64,000 nucleotides of DNA, from assembly GCA_013415695.1 (NCBI GenBank), contig JAAEEP010000001.1, forward strand, positions 132,621 through 196,620, written 5' to 3'. The DNA is from Methanomassiliicoccales archaeon (GTDB lineage: Archaea > Thermoplasmatota > Thermoplasmata > Methanomassiliicoccales > JAAEEP01). The notes beneath the pieces were generated by a model. That model was not told the origin of the DNA. It was given only the letters and a program-made list of their open reading frames with translations, and did not search any database. Positions 18,697-26,546 of this stretch are shown piece by piece; position 1 is the stretch's first letter; each line of letters begins with the position of its first letter. A program made the position numbers and the translations under genes.

Positions 18697-18793
18697 CGGG
18701 CCCGGAGGGATGTTCGGGCTTGTTTCCAAACCTTTCGAACCCTCGACCCATCGGTTAAGAGCCGATTGCTCTGCCTAGCTGAGCTACGGGCCC
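18697..18793 (-). tRNA. tRNA-Lys (anticodon CTT) with a T-loop intron
   Basis: All arms pair: acceptor GGGCCCG/CGGGCCC with discriminator G at 18697, D stem GCTC/GAGC, anticodon stem ATCGG/CCGAT around loop CTCTTAA with CTT at 18757-18759, and T stem GAGGG/CCCTC. The T loop is interrupted after TTCGAA by 23 bases (18733 down to 18711). Removing them gives a 74-base tRNA with a standard TTCGAAT loop. The anticodon loop itself is not interrupted. No CCA is encoded. The upstream AT-rich stretch near 18800-18820 probably holds the promoter. Confidence 0.93.
18711..18733 (-). other. 23-nt tRNA intron in the T loop with a bulge-helix-bulge
   Basis: The T stem (outer helix) is followed on the 3' side by a 3-nt bulge CAT. 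A 4-bp helix TTCG/CGAA comes next, then a 3-nt bulge AAA on the 5' side, then a 6-bp helix GGTTTG/CAAGCC closed by a GAAA tetraloop. Cutting after the second base of each bulge, as archaeal tRNA endonuclease does, removes exactly these 23 bases and joins position 59 to 60. Confidence 0.85.
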
Positions 18794-18903
18794 GGAGCGC
18801 CATATAATATTGTCCTAAATAAAGCTATCGAATATGTGGAGTCATGGAAGAGAAAAATTGACCTGGGAAAATCCTTAATTACGCTGGGGTCCAATGAGAA
18901 TCC

Positions 18904-19383
18904 ATGCGCCGACTAAGTGTCCGAAGCATCATGACCTCATCTGTGATATCTCTCAAAGAGAACGACAGCCTACACAGAGCTTCGATCATACTCGCCGTGA
19001 ACGGCATTTCAGGCGCACCTGTCGTCGATGAGAGGGAGCAATTGCTAGGGATACTCAGCTCCATGGATATCCTGAGATTCATCAAGAGCTACAAGGACAA
19101 GATGCAGATCGACCAACCGGCCCTCCTACTGGCCGTCCCGCTGGATGATGACATCGAGGACGAGGGCCTAAAAAAGGCATACCGAGAGATATCAGAAACC
19201 AAGGTGGGTGAGATTATGACCAGGGATGTCCACTCGGTCAGTCCGGATGATAAACTGATTGATGCTCTTGATTTGATGTTGGACAAAGGAGTGAGAAGGT
19301 TGCCCGTCGTGGAGAAGGGGAGAGTGGTGGGTATCATTTCCAGAAAGGATATGGTTTGGGCGATCTACAGGGACAAGGCCTGA
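18904..19383 (+). CDS. Tandem CBS-domain protein
   Basis: 159 residues made of two CBS motifs: IMTSSVISLKENDSL to about 60, and GEIMTRDVHSVSPDDKL to the end, ending in GIISRKDMVW. A pair of CBS motifs forms a Bateman module that binds adenosine nucleotides such as AMP, ATP or SAM. No effector domain is attached, so it probably acts as a stand-alone sensor or partner. The insert between the motifs (about 60-95) is acidic. The next gene starts 26 bases downstream in the same direction. Confidence 0.9.
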   Translation: MRRLSVRSIMTSSVISLKENDSLHRASIILAVNGISGAPVVDEREQLLGILSSMDILRFIKSYKDKMQIDQPALLLAVPLDDDIEDEGLKKAYREISETKVGEIMTRDVHSVSPDDKLIDALDLMLDKGVRRLPVVEKGRVVGIISRKDMVWAIYRDKA

Positions 19384-19409
19384 GGCAAACAGCTAACTTT
19401 TTCTAATTT

Positions 19410-20213
19410 GTGAGGAATACCGTCGTTAGGGATGCGCTTTTGGGTGCTAATGGTATAGAACTCCATGTACTGGCAAGCGGGAGTGATGGCAACTGTGCCG
19501 TGCTTCAAGCCGATGGTGTCTCGGTAATGATCGACGCCGGGCTCAGCGGAAGAGCCATATCGAGATTGGCCAGTGCGGCGGGTCTTGACCTCAAAGAAGT
19601 TACTGCCATTCTTATCACCCATGAACACGTAGACCATGTCAAGGGCGCTGGCGTGCTCTCGAGAAGGTTCGACATCCCACTCTATGCCAACCTTAGGACA
19701 TTCAACGCTTCGAACATAGGGAAAGTCAGTAGTTGGGTGGAGTTTCAAACATTTTCCATGTTCAGGATAGGTGATCTTCAGATCAATCCATTACCAACCT
19801 CTCACCACGCGGTGAAACCCACCGCGTTCTCCTTCTCCTTCGATGGAAAGAAATGCCTGGTGGCCACCGATCTCGGAAAGGTTACACCCGAAATCCAGGT
19901 GGAGTTGGAGGAGTCTGGCCTCGCAATGTTGGAATCCAATCACGATATCGATATGCTGATGAACGGCTCCTATCCACAGTTCTTGAAAACCCTCATCAAA
20001 GGGGAAAGAGGTCACCTCTCTAACGACGATTGCGCAGAGGCCCTTTCCAAGGGTCATACTGATGGAAGGAAGGTATTTCTGGCACACATCAGTAAGAATA
20101 ACAATCGTCCCGAGATAGCCAGGAGAACCGTGGCTGCGTCCCTGGGATGCTCGACGAACCGATTGCACTGCCTCGAAGAGGATGCTGAGGTCAAGTGCGT
20201 TACATATCCCTAG
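19410..20213 (+). CDS. Metallo-beta-lactamase-fold hydrolase (YycJ-like)
   Basis: 267 residues. THEHVDH (about 72-78) is the HxHxDH metal site; ASGSDGNC near the N-terminus and VATDLG further on are family marks of the YycJ/WalJ group of MBL hydrolases. LESNHD and FLAHISKNNN supply later metal or substrate residues. Members include nucleases linked to DNA repair in bacteria; the archaeal role is unknown. The GTG at 19410 has no visible ribosome binding site and gives 16 residues more than the family's usual start, so a TTG near 19440 is possible. Confidence 0.85.
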   Translation: MRNTVVRDALLGANGIELHVLASGSDGNCAVLQADGVSVMIDAGLSGRAISRLASAAGLDLKEVTAILITHEHVDHVKGAGVLSRRFDIPLYANLRTFNASNIGKVSSWVEFQTFSMFRIGDLQINPLPTSHHAVKPTAFSFSFDGKKCLVATDLGKVTPEIQVELEESGLAMLESNHDIDMLMNGSYPQFLKTLIKGERGHLSNDDCAEALSKGHTDGRKVFLAHISKNNNRPEIARRTVAASLGCSTNRLHCLEEDAEVKCVTYP

Positions 20214-20225
20214 ACATTATCAGCT

Positions 20226-21017
20226 TTAAAGCGTGAGCTGTCTAGAGGAGGTCATGACCTCCACTGCTTTTCCTCTGGAGACCAAAGCCCTAGCGATGAC
20301 GGAGGGGAGCAACACAACATCCTCCCTAGAAAGAACATAATCCCGCTCCGGTCCAGCGAACGGGGGGATGTCCTCGAGTACCCTCACTAGAATCTGATCC
20401 TCGAGTACTGGCTCTGCAACGGTCGGTACCTCAACTTCTTCGAGATCTGCCTGAATGGTTTCTACCACCAGGATTTCCTGAGGCTGGTCGATCGTATCGT
20501 CGATCTGCACCTCAGTCTCCGGCTCTTCCTCCAAAACAGGATACTCGGGAGAGGGGGTCGGAATAGCTTTCTGGGTCGTCTGTTGGAAGAGTAGTGTATT
20601 CCTGTTAGAACTAAGCAGCTCGAGGGTATCTCCATACATGCCCCTCTCCTCCCGCGTAAGTTTCTCGGTTTCGACCTTGGCACCGCTAGAAGCCCTAAGG
20701 GCCATCAGAAGGATCTTCTCGGCCCTCATCTCGAAAATCTGGACAGCCTTCGAGCGCACCTTCTTCATGGTATCACTGATGCTAAGGGCTTTTAGGGAGA
20801 AAGGATCCTGGCACATTTCCGTCTCATTGTCCTTTCTGAGTTCATCAAGAAACCCCCTTACCGCCTGGTAGAAGTCACTTCTGATCTCGGTGAGGTCCTT
20901 TGATCGTCGCTCTCTCCTGTAAACCTCCGTCACGTCACGGAAGGTCAGTGGCTCGTGGGGTGGTCCCATCAATCTGATAGATTCGATTGGGGGTATTTGA
21001 TAATTCGCAATGGACAT
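20226..21017 (-). CDS. GINS complex subunit, GINS51 type
   Basis: Part of the archaeal CMG-like replicative helicase (MCM, GINS, GAN/Cdc45). 263 residues: a helical A domain at about 1-130 with EVYRRERRSKDLTEIRSDFY, an acidic proline-rich linker at about 150-205, and a small C-terminal B domain with VRVLEDIPPFAGPERDYVLS. The A-then-B order marks the GINS51 (Sld5/Psf1) class rather than GINS23. Its start codon overlaps the divergently transcribed DUF167 frame by 8 bases. Confidence 0.85.
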   Translation of the reverse strand: MSIANYQIPPIESIRLMGPPHEPLTFRDVTEVYRRERRSKDLTEIRSDFYQAVRGFLDELRKDNETEMCQDPFSLKALSISDTMKKVRSKAVQIFEMRAEKILLMALRASSGAKVETEKLTREERGMYGDTLELLSSNRNTLLFQQTTQKAIPTPSPEYPVLEEEPETEVQIDDTIDQPQEILVVETIQADLEEVEVPTVAEPVLEDQILVRVLEDIPPFAGPERDYVLSREDVVLLPSVIARALVSRGKAVEVMTSSRQLTL

Positions 21018-21390
21018 TGGACATGAAGCTTCCGAATACAGGAAGGTAACGGGCGAAGGTAAGGTTTATCACATATCAGCGGTGTGTAAGAACGTGGACC
21101 CTGGAGTTGTGTTGAGAGAGGTCGATGGAGGAACAGAAATCGACGTTTCCGTCTCTCCTAACTCCTCTTATTCAGGGATCGAGGGAGTCGATCCCTGGAG
21201 GAAACGCCTAGTGGTCAGGGTGAAGGCGATGCCCAAGGATGGAAGGGCCAACAAGGAACTTTGTGATATCCTATCTAATGTATTTTCGGTTCCAGCGACG
21301 GTCATCAGGGGACAGACAAGCCGGACAAAGACGATCATGGTACCCTTGGACAGTGAAAGCGTTCTAGCGATAATTGAGGGAGCCATATGA
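21010..21390 (+). CDS. DUF167 (YggU) family protein
   Basis: 126 residues if the ATG at 21010 is used. The core, DPWRKRLVVRVKAMPKDGRANKEL (quoted as two parts: DPWRKRLVVRVKA and MPKDGRANKEL), is the DUF167 signature; the family is a small alpha/beta fold of unknown function. The N-terminal 25 residues are longer than usual. In-frame GTG codons at 21082 and 21094 would remove the 8-base overlap with GINS51, so the start is open. The stop overlaps the start of the next gene (ATGA at 21387-21390). Confidence 0.8.
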   Translation: MDIGHEASEYRKVTGEGKVYHISAVCKNVDPGVVLREVDGGTEIDVSVSPNSSYSGIEGVDPWRKRLVVRVKAMPKDGRANKELCDILSNVFSVPATVIRGQTSRTKTIMVPLDSESVLAIIEGAI

Positions 21391-21794
21391 GAGATTCGAA
21401 GGAGACCTTGAAGGATCTTGACCTACTGCTTCAGGAGCTTAGGGAGAGACCGAACAATTGCACCCTCCTAGTGGAGGGTAGGAAGGACAAGGCGGCCCTC
21501 TGGGTTCTTGGAGTCGAGGGAGATGTAATGTCCATCCAGAATGGAAAAAGAATTTTCCAAGTGGCCGAAGAGCTGGCAAGAGAAGGGCGAGAGGCAATAA
21601 TACTAACGGACTGGGACAGAAAGGGCGGACAATTCTGCAGACTCCTGAAGCAAGCACTCAAAGCCTGTGGAGTTCCCCATGATGACACGAAGAGGGCAAA
21701 GCTAGCTAGACTTAGCAAGAAGGAGATAAAGGATGTGGAAAGCCTCCCCGCATTCATGTCAAGGCTAGTGTCTGAAACCCACAAGACACGCTGA
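21387..21794 (+). CDS. Toprim-domain protein (UPF0292 type)
   Basis: 135 residues. LLVEGRKDKAAL supplies the Toprim glutamate and ILTDWDRKGG the DxD pair that binds magnesium; this stand-alone Toprim is the archaeal UPF0292 type. Toprim domains cut or join nucleic acids in primases, topoisomerases and RNase M5, but the single-domain archaeal form has no proven reaction. The ATGA overlap with the DUF167 gene shows cotranslation. Confidence 0.85.
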   Translation: MRDSKETLKDLDLLLQELRERPNNCTLLVEGRKDKAALWVLGVEGDVMSIQNGKRIFQVAEELAREGREAIILTDWDRKGGQFCRLLKQALKACGVPHDDTKRAKLARLSKKEIKDVESLPAFMSRLVSETHKTR

Positions 21795-21880
21795 TCTCGA
21801 CTAGTGATATCCATATAAATCAGCAGCTCCAATGTACTGATGAAGGAGATAAGGCGCAGATACTCTGCAAGAAGGAGAAT

Positions 21881-22051
21881 ATGGGTCTGGATTTTGATAT
21901 CTCAGGAAGGATTGATGTGGAGGGCAAGAAAAAGAGCGCCGAGGAGAAGGCGAAGGAGGCCATAGCCAAAGCTAAGAAGATGGCGGAGGAATCGCACTGT
22001 CAGCAGTGCGACGCTATAATGTGCAGCCTCAAATCGGATGACGAGGAATGA
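21881..22051 (+). CDS. Small cysteine-containing protein, 56 residues
   Basis: Not recognised. The ATG at 21881 is preceded by GAAGGAG at 21871-21877. The product starts MGLDFDISGRIDVEG, has a Lys/Glu/Ala-rich helix in the middle and ends with HCQQCDAIMC, a cluster of His39, Cys40, Cys43 and Cys48 that could bind a metal. It is followed by an acidic tail. It lies between the Toprim gene and the convergent enolase-family gene. Codon pattern and binding site favour a real gene. Confidence 0.6.
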   Translation: MGLDFDISGRIDVEGKKKSAEEKAKEAIAKAKKMAEESHCQQCDAIMCSLKSDDEE

Positions 22052-22063
22052 TTGAGTTCCAGT

Positions 22064-23173
22064 TCATTCGACACCGTACTTCTTGAGCAGATTCTCCGGG
22101 AGATGCACGCCAAGTCCAGGTGTCTCCGGGAGCTTGATATTACCCTCGCTGTCGATCTTCAATGGGTACTTCAAGAGTGCCTCGAACAATGGATATGGTG
22201 TGACATCCACCTCCAGCAGTTGGCAGTTGGGGGTGCACGCCATGACATGGATTGTGGCGGCGAGACCGACGCCCGTGGTGTAAGAGTGCGGGGAAACGGC
22301 GATATCGAACGCCTCTGCCAGCGCACATATCTTCTTGGTCTCGGTGATCCCACCGCAGCGCATGATGTCTGGCATCGCGTAGTCAACTCCATTCTTCAGA
22401 AAGAGCTCCTTGAACCCCCATTTGGTATACTCGTTCTCCCCTGTTGCGATAGGGATCTCAAGCTTTGACTTGAGCCATGCATATCCATCGACGTCGTATG
22501 GTGAAAGAGGCTCCTCGTACCAGAAGACGCCGTGCTTCTCCAGCATTCTGCCCAACTTCAGACCATCTATCCGGTCGTACCCGCAATTCATGTCCACCAT
22601 TAGACCCGCATCTCCAATTGCATCCTTCATTGCCACGACTCGTTCCTCATCCGCTTCTAGACCGTTTCCAAGGTGGGTCTTCACCATCTGGAACCCCTGC
22701 TTCAAGTGTTTCTTCGCGGACCTGGCCATTTTCTCGGGTGTGTCCCAGAAAAGATCGCTAGCATATGCCTTGATCTTTCCTTCGCCCTTGGCGTCCCCGC
22801 CCATTAGCTTGTACACTGGAGCATCATAGAACTTGCCCGCGAGGTCCCAAAGTGCCATGTCGACGCCGCTGGCTGCGGATACCCCCTGACCCTTCTGATC
22901 CCAGTACACGGGTTCCATCAACATCTTGCGCCATATTCTCTCGATGTTCAGGGGATCTTCTCCCTTGATCATAGGTGCGTACTTCCTTTCCACGATCGTC
23001 TTGATGTTGAAGTACTCAGGGCCGTAACCCTCTCCAATCCCCTGGATGCCTTCATCTGTGTCAATGACCACAAAGGCCGCTCCCCTGAAGCCTATTTTAC
23101 GCCCTCTTGAGAGTCCGACAGGTTCCTTCAGCTTGACCCCCATTGTGACAACGCTCACGTCAGTGATCTTCAT
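22064..23173 (-). CDS. Enolase-superfamily enzyme (mandelate racemase/MLE type)
   Basis: 369 residues, an N-terminal capping domain then a TIM barrel. Metal ligands are visible: Asp in MVDMNCGYD (about 195), Glu in YEEPL (about 221) and Glu in TGENEYT (about 247). A His in SPHSYTTG (about 297) with an Asp in MPDIMRCGG (about 270) forms the His-Asp dyad of mandelate-racemase-type members. The barrel-strand-2 base motif is KTH rather than KxK, which points to a sugar-acid dehydratase rather than a racemase, but the substrate is undecided. A polar GTT-free upstream region of 282 bases separates it from thymidylate kinase. Confidence 0.85.
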   Translation of the reverse strand: MKITDVSVVTMGVKLKEPVGLSRGRKIGFRGAAFVVIDTDEGIQGIGEGYGPEYFNIKTIVERKYAPMIKGEDPLNIERIWRKMLMEPVYWDQKGQGVSAASGVDMALWDLAGKFYDAPVYKLMGGDAKGEGKIKAYASDLFWDTPEKMARSAKKHLKQGFQMVKTHLGNGLEADEERVVAMKDAIGDAGLMVDMNCGYDRIDGLKLGRMLEKHGVFWYEEPLSPYDVDGYAWLKSKLEIPIATGENEYTKWGFKELFLKNGVDYAMPDIMRCGGITETKKICALAEAFDIAVSPHSYTTGVGLAATIHVMACTPNCQLLEVDVTPYPLFEALLKYPLKIDSEGNIKLPETPGLGVHLPENLLKKYGVE

Positions 23174-23422
23174 GCCACTCCTCCTTTTTCGTAAAAAGGG
23201 TCTAGAATGTTAAAATAACTTGCTAAGGACCTATGGTTATTCAGATAAAACCCCTTGAAATCGAATCTTGATCGCAAAGGAATTAGAAATTATATTCTTG
23301 ACCATGAATAAATTCATTCTTTCAACCAGATTCGCTCAAATAAAGATGGAAATGTCTCTTCTCTAACACACTTCATCGAATCAAGACAGGGTGGGTATCT
23401 CATATTGAATATCAGTGGCTAC

Positions 23423-23430
23423 ATTTTTTA
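23423..23430 (+). promoter_or_regulatory. Likely TATA box of thymidylate kinase, leaderless start
   Basis: ATTTTTTA ends 26 bases before the ATG at 23456 and no ribosome binding site lies between. This spacing fits transcription starting at or very near the start codon. Confidence 0.45.
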
Positions 23431-23455
23431 AGCGGAAATCGCGTTGCTATCTATC

Positions 23456-24130
23456 ATGACCACCGAGCTAGGACCGGTGCAAGGAGAGGCAACTTCCTCT
23501 GATGTCAAAGCCATTTCCACTCGGAGAACGGGTAAATTCTATGTCTTCGAGGGGATAGATGGTTCTGGCAAGACGACGGTCTCACGAAGGCTCTTCGAGA
23601 AGATATCTCAGGAAAGCCACAGAGAGGTCTTGCTCACTTCTGAACCCACTGATTGCTGGCTTGGTGATGCCGTGCGGCGGAGTTATGACGAGGATATTAG
23701 CCCCTTCACAGAAGCCTTGCTGTTCATAGCGGACAGAGCCAATCACACCGAACGCATTAAGGATTGGCTGTCAAAGGGAATAATCGTGTTATGTGATAGG
23801 TACAACGCCTCCACACTCGCCTATCAGGGCGCCATACTTCAGAAAAGAATGGGGGATTCGGCCATAGAATGGCTCAAGTCAGTGAGCAGTCGCGTGACGA
23901 TTGAACCGGACATTACATTCCTTTTCAGCGTGTCACCGGAAACCGCCCTCCTCCGCCTGGATGAGCGGAATGAGATTTCCAAGTTCGAGAAACTAGGTTA
24001 CCTCATGGAGGTCGACGCCATATATCGAAAGGTCGCCGATGACGATCCGACATTCTTCGTGGTGGATGCTTCAGCCCCTCTTGAGGATGTCGTTGAGGAG
24101 GTACTCAGGGCCATCAAGGCCGATCTCTGA
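23456..24130 (+). CDS. tmk: Thymidylate kinase
   Basis: Phosphorylates dTMP to dTDP. 224 residues from the ATG at 23456. FEGIDGSGKTT (about 32-42) is the P-loop with the preceding family Glu; DRYNASTLAYQG carries the conserved DRY and the dTMP-binding residues; LDERNE lies in the lid. The N-terminal 25 residues are an extension. A TTG at 23444 is in frame but less likely. The next gene, CoaBC, begins 55 bases downstream. Confidence 0.93.
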   Translation: MTTELGPVQGEATSSDVKAISTRRTGKFYVFEGIDGSGKTTVSRRLFEKISQESHREVLLTSEPTDCWLGDAVRRSYDEDISPFTEALLFIADRANHTERIKDWLSKGIIVLCDRYNASTLAYQGAILQKRMGDSAIEWLKSVSSRVTIEPDITFLFSVSPETALLRLDERNEISKFEKLGYLMEVDAIYRKVADDDPTFFVVDASAPLEDVVEEVLRAIKADL

Positions 24131-24185
24131 TTCGACCATTGATGTCCCGAAACGATTATATTCCTATGACTGGATGATTGGCCAC

Positions 24186-25385
24186 ATGCATCCGGTGGAG
24201 AGCATCAGGGGCCAGATTAGCCATCGTCTGTCCAACAAACGAATTCTGCTCGGGATAACTGGTAGCATCGCAGCTGTCCAATGTTTTGAGCTTGCCAGGG
24301 ATCTTATCAGACATGGGGCAGATGTCGAGGTAGTCATGAGTGAGGAGGCCGCGAAGATAGTTACTCACTACGCTATGGAGTTCGCCACGGGAAATCCTCC
24401 GATCACTCGAATAGGTGGTGGAGTCGAGCACGTAGACCTCTGTGGTGAAAGCGAGGACCGGATAGATCTTCTGCTCATTGCGCCGTGTACGGCGAACACG
24501 ATCTCCAAGATGGCCCTGGGCATAGATGATACCGCAGTGACCACCTTTGCCACCACTGCCATTGGGACCGGTATACCAGTACTGGTTGCCCCGGCAATGC
24601 ATGGGTCCATGTACCGACATCCCATCGTCCAGAAGAACGTGCAGACTCTCGAAGACATCGGGGTAGAAGTGATAGGTCCCCACTTTCTGATGGGAAAAGC
24701 CAGAATCGCTTCCAACGGTGAATTGGTGGCGAGGGTTCTCCGCGCCCTGGGGTCTGGCGATCTCTCAGGCAAGAGATTGCTGGTAATAGGCGGCTCCTCC
24801 GAGGAGCCCATCGATGGTATGAGGGTCATAACCAACAAAGGCACGGGAGAGACCGCGGTCGAACTGGCCTCAGCCGCATTCGAGCGCGGTGCAGATGTTG
24901 AGCTCTGGATGGGAAGGCATCAGACCGAACTTCCAGATTACTTGAAGATAAGGCGCTACTTACGACTCAGGGAACTTGAGGGGATGGCAGAGGACATTGA
25001 CCACGACCTTGTCATGGTTCCAGCTGCCCTTTCGGACTACGCTCCCGAGGAGGTAGAAGGTAAGATTCCAACAAGCGAGGAGGAACTTGTCCTTAGGCTA
25101 ATGCCAATGCCCAAGTTACTCTCCAGATTGAGCCGAGAGGGTCATAGGCTGGTTGGATTCAAGGCTGAGCGGGGGATCACGCAAGACCAGCTTCGGGAAC
25201 GAGCCCGATCCCGGCTGGAAGAGTACGGTCTAGACCTGATCGTGGCCAATGATCTCACCATGGTGAGCAGGGGTAAGACCAAGGTGATGATGATCTCCAG
25301 GAGCGGTGATGAAACTAGGGCAAGTGGCACCAAGAGAGAGGTGGCCGATTCCATCCTCAACGAGGTTTTGAAGGTCTTAGCATGA
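24186..25385 (+). CDS. coaBC: Phosphopantothenoylcysteine decarboxylase / phosphopantothenate-cysteine ligase
   Basis: Bifunctional CoA-synthesis flavoprotein, 399 residues. The N-terminal decarboxylase half has GITGSIAAVQCFELAR, the active-site His in GGGVEHVDL and PAMHGSMY, the archaeal version of PAMN. The ligase half starts near 205 with VIGGSSEEPIDGMRVITN and keeps the NKGTG and FKAE elements. The flap Cys of the bacterial enzyme is not visible in the corresponding GKARIAS segment, as in archaeal homologues. An ATG at 24174 is also possible; an AT-rich TTATATT at 24156 would suit a leaderless start at 24186. It overlaps pantoate kinase by ATGA. Confidence 0.92.
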   Translation: MHPVESIRGQISHRLSNKRILLGITGSIAAVQCFELARDLIRHGADVEVVMSEEAAKIVTHYAMEFATGNPPITRIGGGVEHVDLCGESEDRIDLLLIAPCTANTISKMALGIDDTAVTTFATTAIGTGIPVLVAPAMHGSMYRHPIVQKNVQTLEDIGVEVIGPHFLMGKARIASNGELVARVLRALGSGDLSGKRLLVIGGSSEEPIDGMRVITNKGTGETAVELASAAFERGADVELWMGRHQTELPDYLKIRRYLRLRELEGMAEDIDHDLVMVPAALSDYAPEEVEGKIPTSEEELVLRLMPMPKLLSRLSREGHRLVGFKAERGITQDQLRERARSRLEEYGLDLIVANDLTMVSRGKTKVMMISRSGDETRASGTKREVADSILNEVLKVLA

Positions 25386-26251
25386 AGGCCAAAGCATTCT
25401 GTCCGGGGCACATAACCGGTTTCTTCCAGATATGCGAACATGATGATGTCGATAAGACAGGTTCCAGAGGGGCGGGCATATGCCTCAGCCGGGGAGCCAC
25501 TTCCACCATCAAAGCAAGCAAAGGAAAGGGGAAACTTGAGGTCAGAATTAACGGGAAGAGGGATTCGGCTCCAGTGACAAGACAGGCTTTGGCCATGCTG
25601 GTGGACGTGCCTGAGTACGACATAACGGTGGAAACTCAATTGGAATTGCCGATGAAGCAGGGTTTTGGTATGAGCGCGGCGGGAACCTTATCGGCGGCTC
25701 TTGCACTCTGTGAGATTATGGGTTACGATTTTGAGGACGCCCTCAAGGCTGCCCATCACGCCGAGGTTCTTCACCGGACTGGGTTGGGAGACGTCGCAGC
25801 CCTTTCGAAAGGGGGAATCACCTTCAGGAAAAGGGAGGGACTACCACCATTTGGCAGAATAGACCGTATCAATAAGGACATCGAGCTGGCCATCGCCGTA
25901 GTAGGGCCGGAGATATCGACCTCGAACATACTTGGTGATCCCGATATGCGTGAGCGGATCAATCTTGTCGGCGAGGAGTGCGTTTCCAATCTGGAAAAGA
26001 GCCCCAGCCTTGCGAACTTCTTCCGCCTATGTGGGGAATTCTCCATGAGGACTGGTTTGATCACTCCCGAGGTCGAGAGCGCACTGGAATGCATTTCGGA
26101 CATGGGTCCTGCCGGAATGGTGATGTTGGGAAACTCGGTTTTTGCCTCGGGTGATGTGGAGGGCGAGATAGCGGTGCTCTCGGATAGATGGGATGCCCAT
26201 AAGGCAAGCGTTGATTGGCAAGGGCCAAGGGTCTTGGAATCTGGAAGATAG
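25382..26251 (+). CDS. Pantoate kinase (GHMP family)
   Basis: Archaeal pantoate kinase, 289 residues. It makes 4-phosphopantoate, which phosphopantothenate synthetase joins to beta-alanine in place of the bacterial PanC/CoaA route. GFGMSAAGTLSAALAL (about 97-112) is the GHMP ATP loop; CPGHITGFFQ near the N-terminus and TGLGDVAAL are the archaeal PoK marks. The 4-base overlap with coaBC shows a CoA operon. The synthetase gene is not in the window. Confidence 0.88.
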   Translation: MKAKAFCPGHITGFFQICEHDDVDKTGSRGAGICLSRGATSTIKASKGKGKLEVRINGKRDSAPVTRQALAMLVDVPEYDITVETQLELPMKQGFGMSAAGTLSAALALCEIMGYDFEDALKAAHHAEVLHRTGLGDVAALSKGGITFRKREGLPPFGRIDRINKDIELAIAVVGPEISTSNILGDPDMRERINLVGEECVSNLEKSPSLANFFRLCGEFSMRTGLITPEVESALECISDMGPAGMVMLGNSVFASGDVEGEIAVLSDRWDAHKASVDWQGPRVLESGR

Positions 26252-26252
26252 T

Positions 26253-26546
26253 TCACTCGAACAGCGTGAAGAGCTGGTCGTCTCCCCCAACATCGAACAG
26301 CCCAAGACGTGCCCCACAATCCAGCCAGCCATGGGAGTAATTGATGCAGGCGAAGGCGTTCACAAAATCCTGCTTCTCCATGAAGTGTTTCGCGTCAGAA
26401 TAATACGAGTTGGCCATCTCCAAGAAGTCCTCTGCCAGACGTCTTCCGAAAGAACGATTTGGGGCGGCCACACTCAACCGCTCAAGTGCCTTACCAGTTA
26501 GATCCAGGTAGCGTTTCAGGTGATCCTCAGTGATCCTATCCCGCAT
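26253..26546 (-). CDS. DUF357 family protein
   Basis: 97 residues, the archaeal DUF357 family, an all-helical protein of unknown role. FLEMANSYYSDAKHFME and NAFACINYSHGWLDCGARLGL are its pattern. It directly follows herA on the same strand with no gap: the herA stop at 26547 abuts this start at 26546. This tight pairing suggests cotranslation. The 3' end faces pantoate kinase convergently. Confidence 0.82.
   Translation of the reverse strand: MRDRITEDHLKRYLDLTGKALERLSVAAPNRSFGRRLAEDFLEMANSYYSDAKHFMEKQDFVNAFACINYSHGWLDCGARLGLFDVGGDDQLFTLFE

Noticed and set aside
18676-18729. N-terminal extension of the GPN GTPase from a TTG
   Set aside because: It would be read from the tRNA intron and 3' arm, and the GGAGGA site lies downstream of it.
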